DNA of 64,000 bases from Bog-756 sp963839925 (GTDB lineage: Bacteria; Actinomycetota; Acidimicrobiia; Acidimicrobiales; RAAP-2). The notes beneath the pieces are model-generated. The model was given only the letters and a program-made list of their open reading frames with translations. It did not search any database and was not told where the DNA came from. The stretch lies in the NCBI GenBank assembly GCA_963839925.1, contig CAWIWV010000002.1:620001-684000 (forward strand), read 5' to 3'. The stretch's first letter is position 1. Each line of letters begins with the position of its first letter. The position numbers and the translations under genes are program-made. This document shows, piece after piece, positions 46,110-54,906 of this stretch.

Positions 46110-46736
46110 TCAGGAAGTGGGCCACTGAATCTCGAGCACCCTCCAGCAGTACCAGGCAACCGCGCTTCGAAATGGGATGAAGGGATCGCCGAGCACCATC
46201 AGCTCCTTCGGGTTCGGCACCTTGGGCAGGCTCCAGGCGGCGGCAAAGCCGGCTCGCACCCCCAAGTCCCCGATGGGCCACACATCCAGTCGACCGAGGG
46301 GCCCGAGCAGGAACATCTGCGCACTCCACGGCCCGATACCCCGTACCTGGGTGAGGTGCTCGATAACCGCTTCGTCGGACAGTCGCCCGATCCGGTCGAG
46401 CCTCACCTCCCCGGTGCTCACCTTTTCGGCAAGGTCGCAGATCGACGCCGCCTTGGCCCGACTGAGCCCGGCAGAGGTCAGCAGGTCGAATGGGGCCTGC
46501 AGCACCGCGTCGGGGGTAACAGATCCACCGAGCGCAGTCTCGAAACGCCCGTGGATGGCCGCCGCCGCCTTTCCAGCCAGTTGCTGGTAGACGATGATCT
46601 CGGCGAGCGCGGCGAAGCGAAGCGGTGCAGGAGTCGGGCGACGGCGCGGTGGGGGTCCGAATCGAGCGACGAGCGACGCGAGCACCGGGTCTCGCTCGGC
46701 GAGGAGCGCCGCAATCTCCTTCACCCGGCTGGTCAC
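46110..46736 (-). CDS. DNA-3-methyladenine glycosylase II-like (HhH-GPD)
   Basis: This 208-residue base-excision repair protein has EIIVYQQLAGKAAAAIHGRF near residue 47, the helix-hairpin-helix LTQVRGIGPWSAQMFLL (about 128-144) and the catalytic Asp157 in VWPIGDLGVR. This is the AlkA/Mag fold without the N-terminal AlkA domain or an iron-sulfur cluster. It would remove alkylated purines from DNA. It is convergent with zwf and lies just downstream of the LLM oxidoreductase, with only 4 bases between them. Confidence 0.87.
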   Translation of the reverse strand: MTSRVKEIAALLAERDPVLASLVARFGPPPRRRPTPAPLRFAALAEIIVYQQLAGKAAAAIHGRFETALGGSVTPDAVLQAPFDLLTSAGLSRAKAASICDLAEKVSTGEVRLDRIGRLSDEAVIEHLTQVRGIGPWSAQMFLLGPLGRLDVWPIGDLGVRAGFAAAWSLPKVPNPKELMVLGDPFIPFRSAVAWYCWRVLEIQWPTS

Positions 46737-46740
46737 CCGA

Positions 46741-47676
46741 TCAGAGCGCTCGGCACACCGGCAGCACGGCCTCCCCGATCAAGTGCAGATGCTCGAGGTC
46801 GGAGAGGTCGAGGATCTGCAGGTAGACCCGGGTCGCTCCGATCCCGCCGTAGGTCGCCAACTTCGCGATCACTTCGTCCGGAGTGCCGCAGAGCCCGTTC
46901 TCCCGCAGTTCGTCGACCTCCCGTCCGATCGCCGCGGCCCGTCGCGACACCTCGGCATCGTTCCGTCCGCAACAGATCACCTGGGCCGCCGACAACACGA
47001 GCGACGCCGGGTCGCGTTCTACTCGACGGCACGCCTCCTGCACCCGTTCGAAGCACTCGGCCGTCTCCTCGAGGGGCCGGAACGCCCGGTTGAACTCCGA
47101 CGCGTAACGGGCAGCCAGGTTCGGCGTCCGAACCGGACCCCCTCCGCCGACGATGATCGGGGGTCGGGGCCGTTGGAGGGGCTTGGGCAACGCCGGACTC
47201 TGGTCCAGCCGGTAGTACCGCCCGGCATGAGAGAACTGCTCGCCGAGGGGGGTGTCCCACAGGCCGGTGACGATCGCCAGCTGCTCTTCGAGTCGATCGA
47301 ACCGTTCGCCGACCGGAGGAAAGGGAATCCCGTAGGCGGTGTGCTCCGCCTCGTACCAGCCCGCACCCAGTCCGAGTTCGATCCGACCGCCGCTCATGTG
47401 GTCGACCTCGGCGACGGAGATCGCGAGTGGCCCGGGCAGGCGGAAGGTCGCCGAGGTGACCAACGTGCCCAACCTGATCGAGCTCGTCTCGCGGGCAATG
47501 GCCGCCAGGGTCACCCATGCATCGGTCGGTCCGGGCAGACCCTCACCACCCATGGTCAAGTAGTGATCGCTCCGGAAGTAGCCGTCGAATCCGAGGTCCT
47601 CGGCGGTCCGGGCAACCGTCAGCAGTTGCTCATACGAGGCACCCTGCTGGGGCTCGGTGAAGATGCGCAGAAACAT
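46741..47676 (-). CDS. LLM-class flavin/F420-dependent oxidoreductase
   Basis: The 311-residue luciferase-like protein has GFDGYFRSDHYLTMGGEGLP near residue 30, RIELGLGAGWYEAEHTAYGI near 105 and PPIIVGGGGPVRTPNLAARY near 185. This pattern is that of actinobacterial F420-dependent reductases and dehydrogenases, whose substrates range from sugar phosphates to secondary metabolites. F420 use is inferred from subgroup motifs, not shown. It may be co-transcribed with the downstream DNA glycosylase. Confidence 0.85.
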   Translation of the reverse strand: MFLRIFTEPQQGASYEQLLTVARTAEDLGFDGYFRSDHYLTMGGEGLPGPTDAWVTLAAIARETSSIRLGTLVTSATFRLPGPLAISVAEVDHMSGGRIELGLGAGWYEAEHTAYGIPFPPVGERFDRLEEQLAIVTGLWDTPLGEQFSHAGRYYRLDQSPALPKPLQRPRPPIIVGGGGPVRTPNLAARYASEFNRAFRPLEETAECFERVQEACRRVERDPASLVLSAAQVICCGRNDAEVSRRAAAIGREVDELRENGLCGTPDEVIAKLATYGGIGATRVYLQILDLSDLEHLHLIGEAVLPVCRAL

Positions 47677-47685
47677 CTCGCCGTT

Positions 47686-48351
47686 CTAGCGCAGGTGGGT
47701 CGATCCAACCACCGTGGGCGCAGAGCCGGACCGAGGGGTGACCCTGCCGACGACCCGACCCACCGCAATCACTCCTACCACCTCTGCCCCAGCGATCCGA
47801 AGTGCTGCCACCGCGCTCTGCGCCCTCGCTCCGGTGATCACGGTGTCGTCGAACACGAGGACGCGTCGGCGACGCAGCCACCGCGTGTCGACCGATGCCC
47901 GGACCTCGAACCCATGCCTGGCCGGCTCGAGATGGTCCATCGGTTCGCTCCCCCGCACCAACACCGACGCGTGGTCCGCGGCAAGCGCGGGGACCCGTTC
48001 CACCAGCGCATCCACCGGTGCACCGGTCGGTCGAGTCGACGACGGGACGGTGACCACCAGATCCCAAGGGGAACCGAACCGCTCCTCGAGGTCGGATCGA
48101 GCACCCCTCACCAAGGTCTCCACCGATGCGGCAAGTGCTGCGGTGTGAGCCCGACGAACGTCGGCCACGGGAGCGTCCTTGTAACCCCTCAGCCGTCGAT
48201 GCATCCGGTCACCGATGCGGTAGTCCACCAACACCTCGACGGGTGCGAGGGGCATCCGCAGCGTGCGAACGAGGCTGGCGCAGCAGAAGCAGTGCGCAAA
48301 GCCGGCGGGCGTTCCTCCGCTACACACTCGGCAGATGCCTTCCACGGGCAT
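47686..48351 (-). CDS. ComF-like phosphoribosyltransferase-fold protein
   Basis: This 221-residue protein starts at ATG 48351 after AAGGAGAGGGC. The N-terminus has Cys7, Cys10, Cys21, Cys23 and Cys24 in a zinc-finger-like arrangement, as in ComF proteins. The C-terminal half has the PRPP loop RVLVFDDTVITGARAQSA (near residue 175). ComF-like proteins take part in DNA uptake or act as orphan phosphoribosyltransferases; competence is not established for this group. It is upstream of the LLM gene by 9 bases, on the same strand. Confidence 0.74.
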   Translation of the reverse strand: MPVEGICRVCSGGTPAGFAHCFCCASLVRTLRMPLAPVEVLVDYRIGDRMHRRLRGYKDAPVADVRRAHTAALAASVETLVRGARSDLEERFGSPWDLVVTVPSSTRPTGAPVDALVERVPALAADHASVLVRGSEPMDHLEPARHGFEVRASVDTRWLRRRRVLVFDDTVITGARAQSAVAALRIAGAEVVGVIAVGRVVGRVTPRSGSAPTVVGSTHLR

Positions 48352-48461
48352 GCCCTCTCCTTGGACTCGGCCGGGGCAGCCGGCTTCTGATGGAGGCGAC
48401 TCCGGCAAGCGGGTGTCGCGAGGCGCCCGCTGCCCACCGGAGTGGGAACGGCGCTGAGGGT

Positions 48462-48992
48462 TCAGGCTTTGGGCTTGTCGGCCCGGCCGGAGTCAGACTT
48501 CCGCTCGAGGAGGAAGGTGCCGGTGGATCGGCTCACCATCGCGTCCTTGTCGTCGATGACCGACGCTTCCGCGTAGGCCACCTGTCGAGCCATCCTCACC
48601 ACCTCGCCGCGCAACCGGTAGGACTCGCCGAGCACCGCCGGTCTCATCGTCTCGACCTTCATCTCGAGTGTCGCCTTGGTGCGGTCACGACCGGGAAGTG
48701 CCGAGTTGATGGCGAAGTTCATCGCGGCATCGAGCAACAGACCGTGCACCCCCGCCTGCACGATGCCATGGGGATTGCACGCCAAAGCGGTCGGGGCGAA
48801 CGAGCCGTCGACCCAGCCCAGGTCCTCGCCGTCGACCCCGTACTCGTCGAAGGAGGCGCCGACGGTCCCGATGAGTGCCATCCCGCCGTCACCGAGCCAG
48901 CGGTCCATGTCTTTGATCCGACCCACGAACTCGACCGTAGCGCCGGGTTGGATCACGGTCGAGATCTGGACGGCCGGGACAGGCCGAACCAC
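48462..48992 (-). CDS. PaaI-type acyl-CoA thioesterase
   Basis: The 176-residue hot-dog-fold protein has NPHGIVQAGVHGLLLDAAMN near residue 73 (the Asn/Gly motif and Asp of PaaI-like thioesterases) and DRTKATLEMKVETMRPAVLG near 102. It would hydrolyse acyl- or phenylacetyl-CoA. The GTG start at 48992 is provisional; ATG at residue 29 (MDRWLGDGG) would also keep the whole domain. A thiolase on the other strand begins 233 bases away, and both fit CoA-ester metabolism. The 233-base spacer shows no further gene. Confidence 0.78.
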   Translation of the reverse strand: MVRPVPAVQISTVIQPGATVEFVGRIKDMDRWLGDGGMALIGTVGASFDEYGVDGEDLGWVDGSFAPTALACNPHGIVQAGVHGLLLDAAMNFAINSALPGRDRTKATLEMKVETMRPAVLGESYRLRGEVVRMARQVAYAEASVIDDKDAMVSRSTGTFLLERKSDSGRADKPKA

Positions 48993-49225
48993 CTGGTGAG
49001 ACGGCCCCCGGCGCCATTCCGATCAAGGCAGCATCGGCGCCGGATGCGAGCGCCCCGGCCGGCGACCCGAGACGACCGACTACCATCAGGGCGTGGAGGG
49101 CGCTCGACCACCGGTCGAGCCCACCCGGGGTGGATCGGCATGAGATCGACCGCCACACGTATTCGTCAGATCATTGAATATGCGGGCCGGCAGGCAGTCG
49201 TTCGTCGGACCTCGGAAGGAGAGTC

Positions 49226-50407
49226 ATGACCGACGCCGTCATCGTGGACGCAGTTCGCACCGCCGGAGGCAAGCGGAACGGGAAGCTGGCCAACTGGCAC
49301 GCCGCTGACCTCGCCTCCGAACCCCTGAAGGCCCTCGTCGAGCGCAACGACATCGACCCCGGACAGATCGACGACGTGATCATGGGTTGCGTGATGCAGG
49401 TCAGCGAACAGTCCCTCAACGTGGGGCGCAACGCGGTGTTGGCCGCCGGTTTCCCCGAGTCGGTGCCGGCCACCACCATCGACCGGCAGTGCGGCTCCTC
49501 CCAGCAGTCGCTCCACTTCGGTGCCCAGGGGGTCATTGCGGGCGCCTACGACATGGTCATCGGCGGTGGCGTGGAAGTGATGACGCGTGCCCCGATGGGA
49601 TCCTCGGTCGTGCGCGAGCTCGGTTACCCGTTCGGACCTCGCATGATGGCCCGCTATGCCGAGCGCGGTGGGCTGGTGGGTCAGGGCGAGGGGGCCGAGT
49701 TGATCGCCGAGCAGTGGAACCTCTCCCGTGAGGACCTCGACGAGTTCTCGGTGCGCTCCCATCAGCGGGCGGCGCGAGCCACCGCCGAGGGTCGCTTCGA
49801 GCGCGAGATCATTCCGGTCGCGGTGAAGGGTGAAGACCGCGAGGACACCGACGAGCTGATCACCACCGACGAGGGCATCCGCCCGGACTCCTCGGTGGAA
49901 GTGCTCGCCAAACTCAAGCCCGCGTTCCGGCAGGAGAACGGCAAGGTCACCGCGGGCAACTCGTCGCAGATCACCGACGGAGCGTCCGGGGTGCTGATCA
50001 TGAGCGAGGAGAAGGCGTCCTCCCTCGGCCTGACTCCTCGGGCTCGGTTCCACAGCTTTGCAGTGGTGGGCAGCGATCCGATCACCATGCTCACCGGCCC
50101 GATCCCGGCGACCAAGCTGGTGCTCGAAAAGGCGAAGATGACCCTCGACGACATCGACGTCATCGAGATCAACGAGGCCTTCGCATCGGTGGTGCTCGCC
50201 TGGCAGCGGGAGCTCGGCGCCGACTGGGACAAGGTCAATGTCAACGGTGGAGCCATCGCCCTCGGGCATCCGCTCGGGGCGTCCGGGGCGAAGCTGATGG
50301 CCACCTTGGTCAACGAGCTCGAGCGCACCGACGGCCGCTACGGCCTCCTCACCATGTGTGAGGGTGGTGGCATGGCCAATGCCACCATCATCGAGCGACT
50401 GGGCTGA
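49226..50407 (+). CDS. thiolase (acetyl-CoA C-acyltransferase)
   Basis: The 393-residue thiolase has nucleophile Cys89 in TIDRQCGSSQQ, INEAFAS, His348 in GGAIALGHPLGASGAK and acid/base Cys378 in LTMCEGGGMANA. All catalytic residues are present. The final motif and length fit actinobacterial steroid/fatty-acid thiolases of the FadA type. GGAAGGAGAG precedes the ATG. It would release acetyl- or propionyl-CoA in beta-oxidation, complementing the acyl-CoA synthetase, hydratase and dehydrogenases elsewhere in the window. Confidence 0.9.
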   Translation: MTDAVIVDAVRTAGGKRNGKLANWHAADLASEPLKALVERNDIDPGQIDDVIMGCVMQVSEQSLNVGRNAVLAAGFPESVPATTIDRQCGSSQQSLHFGAQGVIAGAYDMVIGGGVEVMTRAPMGSSVVRELGYPFGPRMMARYAERGGLVGQGEGAELIAEQWNLSREDLDEFSVRSHQRAARATAEGRFEREIIPVAVKGEDREDTDELITTDEGIRPDSSVEVLAKLKPAFRQENGKVTAGNSSQITDGASGVLIMSEEKASSLGLTPRARFHSFAVVGSDPITMLTGPIPATKLVLEKAKMTLDDIDVIEINEAFASVVLAWQRELGADWDKVNVNGGAIALGHPLGASGAKLMATLVNELERTDGRYGLLTMCEGGGMANATIIERLG

Positions 50408-50460
50408 CGTCGGTCAACATTCCCTCCGCCCGACCTCGGAGTGGGCGCGGATCGAGGGCG

Positions 50461-50763
50461 CTAGTGGTAGCGGGTCGCCAGGATGAGCCCGGCGAAGATG
50501 GAGCCGATCGCCGCCAATAGCCAGAGGTTGTTGACACCACCGGGGAGCACGCCCGCGTAGTTGAGGATCACGATCAGCACGCCGAGCAGGAACAGGCCGA
50601 TGATCAGGAGTCCCATCCAACGGGGGCTGCTTTTCACGCTCTTCGGAACCGGAGGTGTGTACCGGGTGCTCGCGGCCGAGGGGGTCCCCGGGGTGGTGGT
50701 CCGACCGGACGACCGTCCCTTCTTCTGCGCCTTCCCCGGACCTGCCTTGGCCTTGGTTGCCAT
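50461..50763 (-). CDS. crgA: cell division protein CrgA
   Basis: This 100-residue protein matches CrgA in length and layout: a basic N-terminus, TRYTPPVPKSVKSSPRW, and two TM helices (about 50-70 and 79-97) ending GLILATRYH. CrgA is an actinobacterial septal protein that interacts with FtsZ, FtsI and FtsQ and coordinates septum assembly with growth. It lies next to trpG and pknB, as in mycobacteria and streptomycetes, which supports the call. Confidence 0.9.
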   Translation of the reverse strand: MATKAKAGPGKAQKKGRSSGRTTTPGTPSAASTRYTPPVPKSVKSSPRWMGLLIIGLFLLGVLIVILNYAGVLPGGVNNLWLLAAIGSIFAGLILATRYH

Positions 50764-50833
50764 GGCCGAAGGATAGCCAGTCGTGGTCGGGTCGGTGAGG
50801 TGACGGGGTGAGGGCTTGTACGATCAATGGCCC

Positions 50834-51415
50834 ATGGGCAGTCGGGTCTTGGTCATCGACAACTACGACTCGTTCGTCTACAACCTCGTGCAGGAGCTGG
50901 GCGAGCTGGGGGCCGAACCGGTCGTCCACCGCAACGACGCCATCGACATCGATGGGATCAGGGCGGCAAGCCCCGACGCCATCCTCATCTCACCGGGGCC
51001 GGGCCGACCCGAGAGTGCGGGGATCAGCATGACCGCCGTGGCCGAGCTGGCCGGCGAGTTCCCGATCCTCGGGGTCTGCCTCGGACACCAGGCCATCGCC
51101 GAGGTCTACGGTGCAGAGGTGGTGCAAGCGCCCACCCTCATGCACGGCAAGACATCCTCGGTGCATCATGACGGCAAGGGCATCTTCGCCGGGCTTGCCG
51201 ATCCGTTCGTCGCGACCCGTTACCACTCGTTGGTCGTGGATCCCGCTTCGGTGCCCGACGTTCTGGAGGTCACCGCGACGACTCCGGACGGAGTGGTCAT
51301 GGGTCTCCGTCATCGGAGCCTGCCGGTGGAAGGGGTCCAGTTCCACCCCGAGTCGATCCTGACTCCGAGTGGTCCCAGCCTGCTCTCGAACTTTCTGGCG
51401 TCGACCGGCCGCTGA
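50834..51415 (+). CDS. trpG: anthranilate/aminodeoxychorismate synthase component II
   Basis: This 193-residue class I glutamine amidotransferase has IDNYDSFVYNLVQELG at the start, ISPGPGRPESAG, nucleophile Cys82 in LGVCLGHQAI and the His/Glu pair in VQFHPESI. It supplies ammonia to chorismate-using synthases for tryptophan or p-aminobenzoate. ATG 50834 is chosen because the conserved strand begins right after it; six extra upstream codons are possible. The partner component I is not in the window. Its position beside crgA and pknB is conserved in actinobacteria. Confidence 0.88.
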   Translation: MGSRVLVIDNYDSFVYNLVQELGELGAEPVVHRNDAIDIDGIRAASPDAILISPGPGRPESAGISMTAVAELAGEFPILGVCLGHQAIAEVYGAEVVQAPTLMHGKTSSVHHDGKGIFAGLADPFVATRYHSLVVDPASVPDVLEVTATTPDGVVMGLRHRSLPVEGVQFHPESILTPSGPSLLSNFLASTGR

Positions 51416-51451
51416 GTACGAACCGCCGAGGGGGCTCCTCGAACGGTTCGG

Positions 51452-53275
51452 TCAGCTCTTCGACTTGACGGTCGTGGTGGTCGAGGGCGGCGAAGTGGTG
51501 GTCGTGGTGGTGCTCGGTGTGGTCGTCGTGGGCGGGACCGTCGTCGTGGTGGTGGTCGTCGGTGGCGTTCCGTTCGAGACCACCAGGTTCACCGCCGTGC
51601 CGGGAGGCACCGACGTTGCCGGATTCGGATTGGTGGAGATGACCTGCCCATTTGGAGACGTCGACGGTTGCGATGTGATCGTGCCCACAGTCAGGCCGGC
51701 GCCGGTGATGGCGCTCTGCGCGTTCTGCAGGGAGAAGCCTATGACCGACGGCACGTTCACAGGCGACGGTCCCGTTGAGACGAAGAGCTGGACCGTTGCA
51801 CCCTGGCTGACCGTCGCCCCGGACTTCGGATTCGTGCGCACGACCGACCCGACGGGAACCGACGCGCTCGGTTCCGACTCCACTCCCGACATGAGCCCGG
51901 CGGCTTGCAGGGAAGCTTCGGCCTGGCTCTGTGTCTCTCCGACGAGCCCTGCAGGCACTTTCACCTTCTGGGCCGGAGCCTGCGCCGCAACTTTGAGATT
52001 GACGGTGTCGCCCTTCTTGACCAAGGCGTTGGGGAGGGGATTGGTGCTGATCACCGTGCCTGGGGCGTCGTTGGAGGTCTGCTGAGTGATGGTGACCACC
52101 AGTCCGTCGTTCCTCAGGATGATGGTGGCCTCCAACACCGGCTTGTTGGTCACGTCGGGCAGGTAGAAGGACGGTGCTCCGCCCAGATAGCCGAGGTTTC
52201 GGGCGAGCAGGAACCCGGCGCCGATCAACAGCAAGAGCAGAATGCCCAAGGTGATCGCGTAGGTTCGAGTGCGGTTCGAGCCCTTCTTTTCCTTCTCCCC
52301 TTCCTTTTCCTCTGCCGCCGTCGCCGCAACTCCGGATGCAGGAACGGCCGTCGTCTCCTCCGCGCCGCGCACCGCGCCGACAACTTGAGTGGCACCAGCG
52401 CCGGCGAGCATGGCAGTGGCGTCGTCCATCGCGAGTACCGACCGGCCCTCGTTGAAGCGGAGAAGATCGGCCCGGAGCTCCTCGGCGGTGCCGTAGCGGT
52501 GCGCGGGGTCCTTGGCCATGCACTTGAGGATGATCGCCTCGAACGTCGGCGGGACGGCGGGGTTCAGCTCGCGGGGAGCGGGAGGATGATCGCGGACGTG
52601 CTTCGACGCCACCGCGACCGGGGTGTCCCCCAGGTAGGGAGGTCGACCGGTCACCATCTCGAACAGGACCACGCCGAGCGAGTAGATGTCGCTGCGTGAG
52701 TCGACCCCGATCCCTTCCGCTTGTTCGGGCGAGAAGTAGGTGGCCGTTCCCATGACCGCGCCGGTCTGGGTCAGGCTCTCCTCGGTGTTGATGGCACGGG
52801 CGATACCGAAGTCGGTGACTTTGACCTGACCTTCGTCGGTGATCAGTACGTTCCCCGGCTTCACGTCGCGGTGGACCACTCCGTGCTTGTGCGCGTAACC
52901 GAGTGCCGCCGCGACGTGAGCTCCGATGTCCGCGGTGCGTTCTGCAGGCAATGAACCGGCGGTCTTCAAAATCGACGACAGGGGCCGTCCATCGACGAAC
53001 TCCATCACGATGAAGTAGGTGCCCGAATCCTCTCCCCAGTCGAAGACCGGGACGATGTCGGGATGGGAAAGGTTGGCGGCAGCCTGGGCTTCCCTGCGAA
53101 AGCGCTCGACGAAGGACCGGTCCACGGAAAGTTCGGAGAAGAGGACTTTCAACGCCACCGGGCGGTCGAGCAGCCGGTCGTGGGCGCGGTAGACCTCGGC
53201 CATCCCCCCACGGGCGATCAGGTGGACGAGCTCGTACCGCTCCGAAAAGACGCGCGGCGTAGGGGTCGGGTCCAT
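51452..53275 (-). CDS. pknB: PASTA-domain Ser/Thr protein kinase (PknB type)
   Basis: The 607-residue membrane kinase has a glycine-rich loop in LIARGGMAEVYR, Lys43, HRDVKPGN (Asp137), DFG (155-157) and an activation loop with Thr residues in LTQTGAVMGTATYFSPEQ. A TM helix lies at about 340-362, followed by about three extracellular PASTA domains (VPSVIGFSLQNAQSAI is one). A Thr/Pro-rich tail ends the protein. It senses wall fragments and phosphorylates growth regulators; PstP and the FHA proteins downstream in the cluster are the usual partners. Confidence 0.93.
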   Translation of the reverse strand: MDPTPTPRVFSERYELVHLIARGGMAEVYRAHDRLLDRPVALKVLFSELSVDRSFVERFRREAQAAANLSHPDIVPVFDWGEDSGTYFIVMEFVDGRPLSSILKTAGSLPAERTADIGAHVAAALGYAHKHGVVHRDVKPGNVLITDEGQVKVTDFGIARAINTEESLTQTGAVMGTATYFSPEQAEGIGVDSRSDIYSLGVVLFEMVTGRPPYLGDTPVAVASKHVRDHPPAPRELNPAVPPTFEAIILKCMAKDPAHRYGTAEELRADLLRFNEGRSVLAMDDATAMLAGAGATQVVGAVRGAEETTAVPASGVAATAAEEKEGEKEKKGSNRTRTYAITLGILLLLLIGAGFLLARNLGYLGGAPSFYLPDVTNKPVLEATIILRNDGLVVTITQQTSNDAPGTVISTNPLPNALVKKGDTVNLKVAAQAPAQKVKVPAGLVGETQSQAEASLQAAGLMSGVESEPSASVPVGSVVRTNPKSGATVSQGATVQLFVSTGPSPVNVPSVIGFSLQNAQSAITGAGLTVGTITSQPSTSPNGQVISTNPNPATSVPPGTAVNLVVSNGTPPTTTTTTTVPPTTTTPSTTTTTTSPPSTTTTVKSKS

Positions 53276-53370
53276 GTGGGTCAGAGCCTAAACCCCTGCT
53301 CGTTCGGTTCAGTGGTTCTCATCTTGTCCTTGTTCGAGGGATCCGCCGGGCAACCGATCCGCCGCGGTTC

Positions 53371-54906
53371 TCAACCCTGTGCACCGACTTGTCCTTGATC
53401 GGCGAGCACATCACCGAGTATCTGTCTCACGATGGGGCCTGAGTAAGTGGCGCCGGTCGCGCTCCCCGGCTCCTTGGGCAGCACCACGGCAATGGCCACC
53501 TTGGTGTTGCCGACCGGTGCGAAGGCGATCAGCCAGTCGTCGGTGTACTGGGGATCGGGGCCGAACGAGCCGGACTGGGCGGTCCCCGTCTTGGCGGCGA
53601 CGTTCCAGCTCGCCGGAAAGACGCCCTTGGCGGTACCGGAAGCGGCCACGCCTTGCATGAACGTCGTGAGGGTGTTCGCCGTCCCGGGAGAGATGGGCCG
53701 CATCCATACCTTCGGGTTGTAGGCCTCCACCAGATTCCCCTGGGAGTCACGGATCTGTTCCATCAGATGCGGGGTCATCTCGAGACCGCCGTTGGCCACC
53801 GTGCCCGCCACCATGGCCATCTGCAATGCCGACGCGGTCACGTTCTCCTGCCCGATCGCCGACTTCATGAGTCCGGGGAGTCCGGCATCCCCGGTCGGGC
53901 CGAACGACGCCACCGTGCCGAAGTTGGACGTGGCCACGGTGTCAGAGGGAACGTCGAGCGGAATCTGTTGGTTGAATCCGTAGGCCTCGGCCTGGGTCAC
54001 CAGGGTCTGTGCCCCAAGCTGTTGTCCGATGGCGGCAAAATCGGCATCGCATGACTGGATCAACAGCTGCTCGAGGTTTCCTCCACATGGCGTGCTGTGG
54101 TAGTTGGTCAGTACCTGCGGCGGGTTCCCCGTGTTCGGCAGTGTGACAAACGGCACGGTCGGAAAATTCTGGAAAGCAAGGAGGGGGTCGTGCTCGAGCA
54201 CGGCCGAGGCTGTGACGACCTTGAAGCTCGAACCCGGCGGGTAGGTCTGGCCATAGGTGCCTGAGACCAGCGGATTGCCGGGCGTGGCGTTGTAGGACTT
54301 CCATGCGTACGCCTGGACGTTCGAGTACTGCGAGACCAGCGGATTGGGATCGTACGACGGGTTGGAGTACATCGCCTCGATCGCGCCGCTCGTGGGATTG
54401 AGTACGACTGCGGCCGCACCCAACACCCCCGGCGCCCCGTCGTTGAGCGCGGCAGCCACCTGCGACTGGAGGTTGGAATTGACGGTGAGTGTCACGTCGT
54501 CCACCGTGGTCCGGTTGGTGAGCAGATCGTGCAACGTCTTGGCCGGAGGAGTGTGTGGGGTGAGGTAGTTGTTGTACTGCGCCTCGATTCCGTGATAGTT
54601 GCCGTAGATGACCGAGTCGAAGCCGACGATCTGAGCGAAGAGGGTGGCCGTGCTCGGGTTGTAGACCCTCTGGTACTTGAACGCGCTCCCAGCCGGTGCC
54701 AACACCGAAGACGCGAGCACCGTCCCGTCGGAGGAGAGAATCCTCCCTCTGGTCTGGCTGCGAGCCGCTGCCTGGACTCGGGGATTTCCCAGGCTGTTGG
54801 CAAGCGAGTTGGCTTTGAGGACCTGGATGTTGTTGAGCTGGAGAAAGATGGCGACGAAGCAGAGGACCATGAAGATCCCCATTCGTCGGATGCGCTTCTC
54901 CATCAA
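53371..54906 (-). CDS. pbpA: class B penicillin-binding protein (PbpA type)
   Basis: The 511-residue protein has an N-terminal TM helix (about 9-27), a dimerisation region (TRGRILSSDGTVLASS) and a transpeptidase domain with SSFK (Ser226-Lys229) and KTG (439-441). The middle motif, usually SxN, reads SCD (285-287; 54046-54054). It would cross-link peptidoglycan. Its start overlaps the pstP stop by 4 bases. The rodA-type flippase/polymerase gene normally found next to it in this cluster is absent here. Confidence 0.88.
   Translation of the reverse strand: MMEKRIRRMGIFMVLCFVAIFLQLNNIQVLKANSLANSLGNPRVQAAARSQTRGRILSSDGTVLASSVLAPAGSAFKYQRVYNPSTATLFAQIVGFDSVIYGNYHGIEAQYNNYLTPHTPPAKTLHDLLTNRTTVDDVTLTVNSNLQSQVAAALNDGAPGVLGAAAVVLNPTSGAIEAMYSNPSYDPNPLVSQYSNVQAYAWKSYNATPGNPLVSGTYGQTYPPGSSFKVVTASAVLEHDPLLAFQNFPTVPFVTLPNTGNPPQVLTNYHSTPCGGNLEQLLIQSCDADFAAIGQQLGAQTLVTQAEAYGFNQQIPLDVPSDTVATSNFGTVASFGPTGDAGLPGLMKSAIGQENVTASALQMAMVAGTVANGGLEMTPHLMEQIRDSQGNLVEAYNPKVWMRPISPGTANTLTTFMQGVAASGTAKGVFPASWNVAAKTGTAQSGSFGPDPQYTDDWLIAFAPVGNTKVAIAVVLPKEPGSATGATYSGPIVRQILGDVLADQGQVGAQG

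Noticed and set aside
48993..49225. Small gene in the thioesterase-thiolase spacer
   Set aside because: Open frames here have no ribosome site and no recognisable protein pattern.
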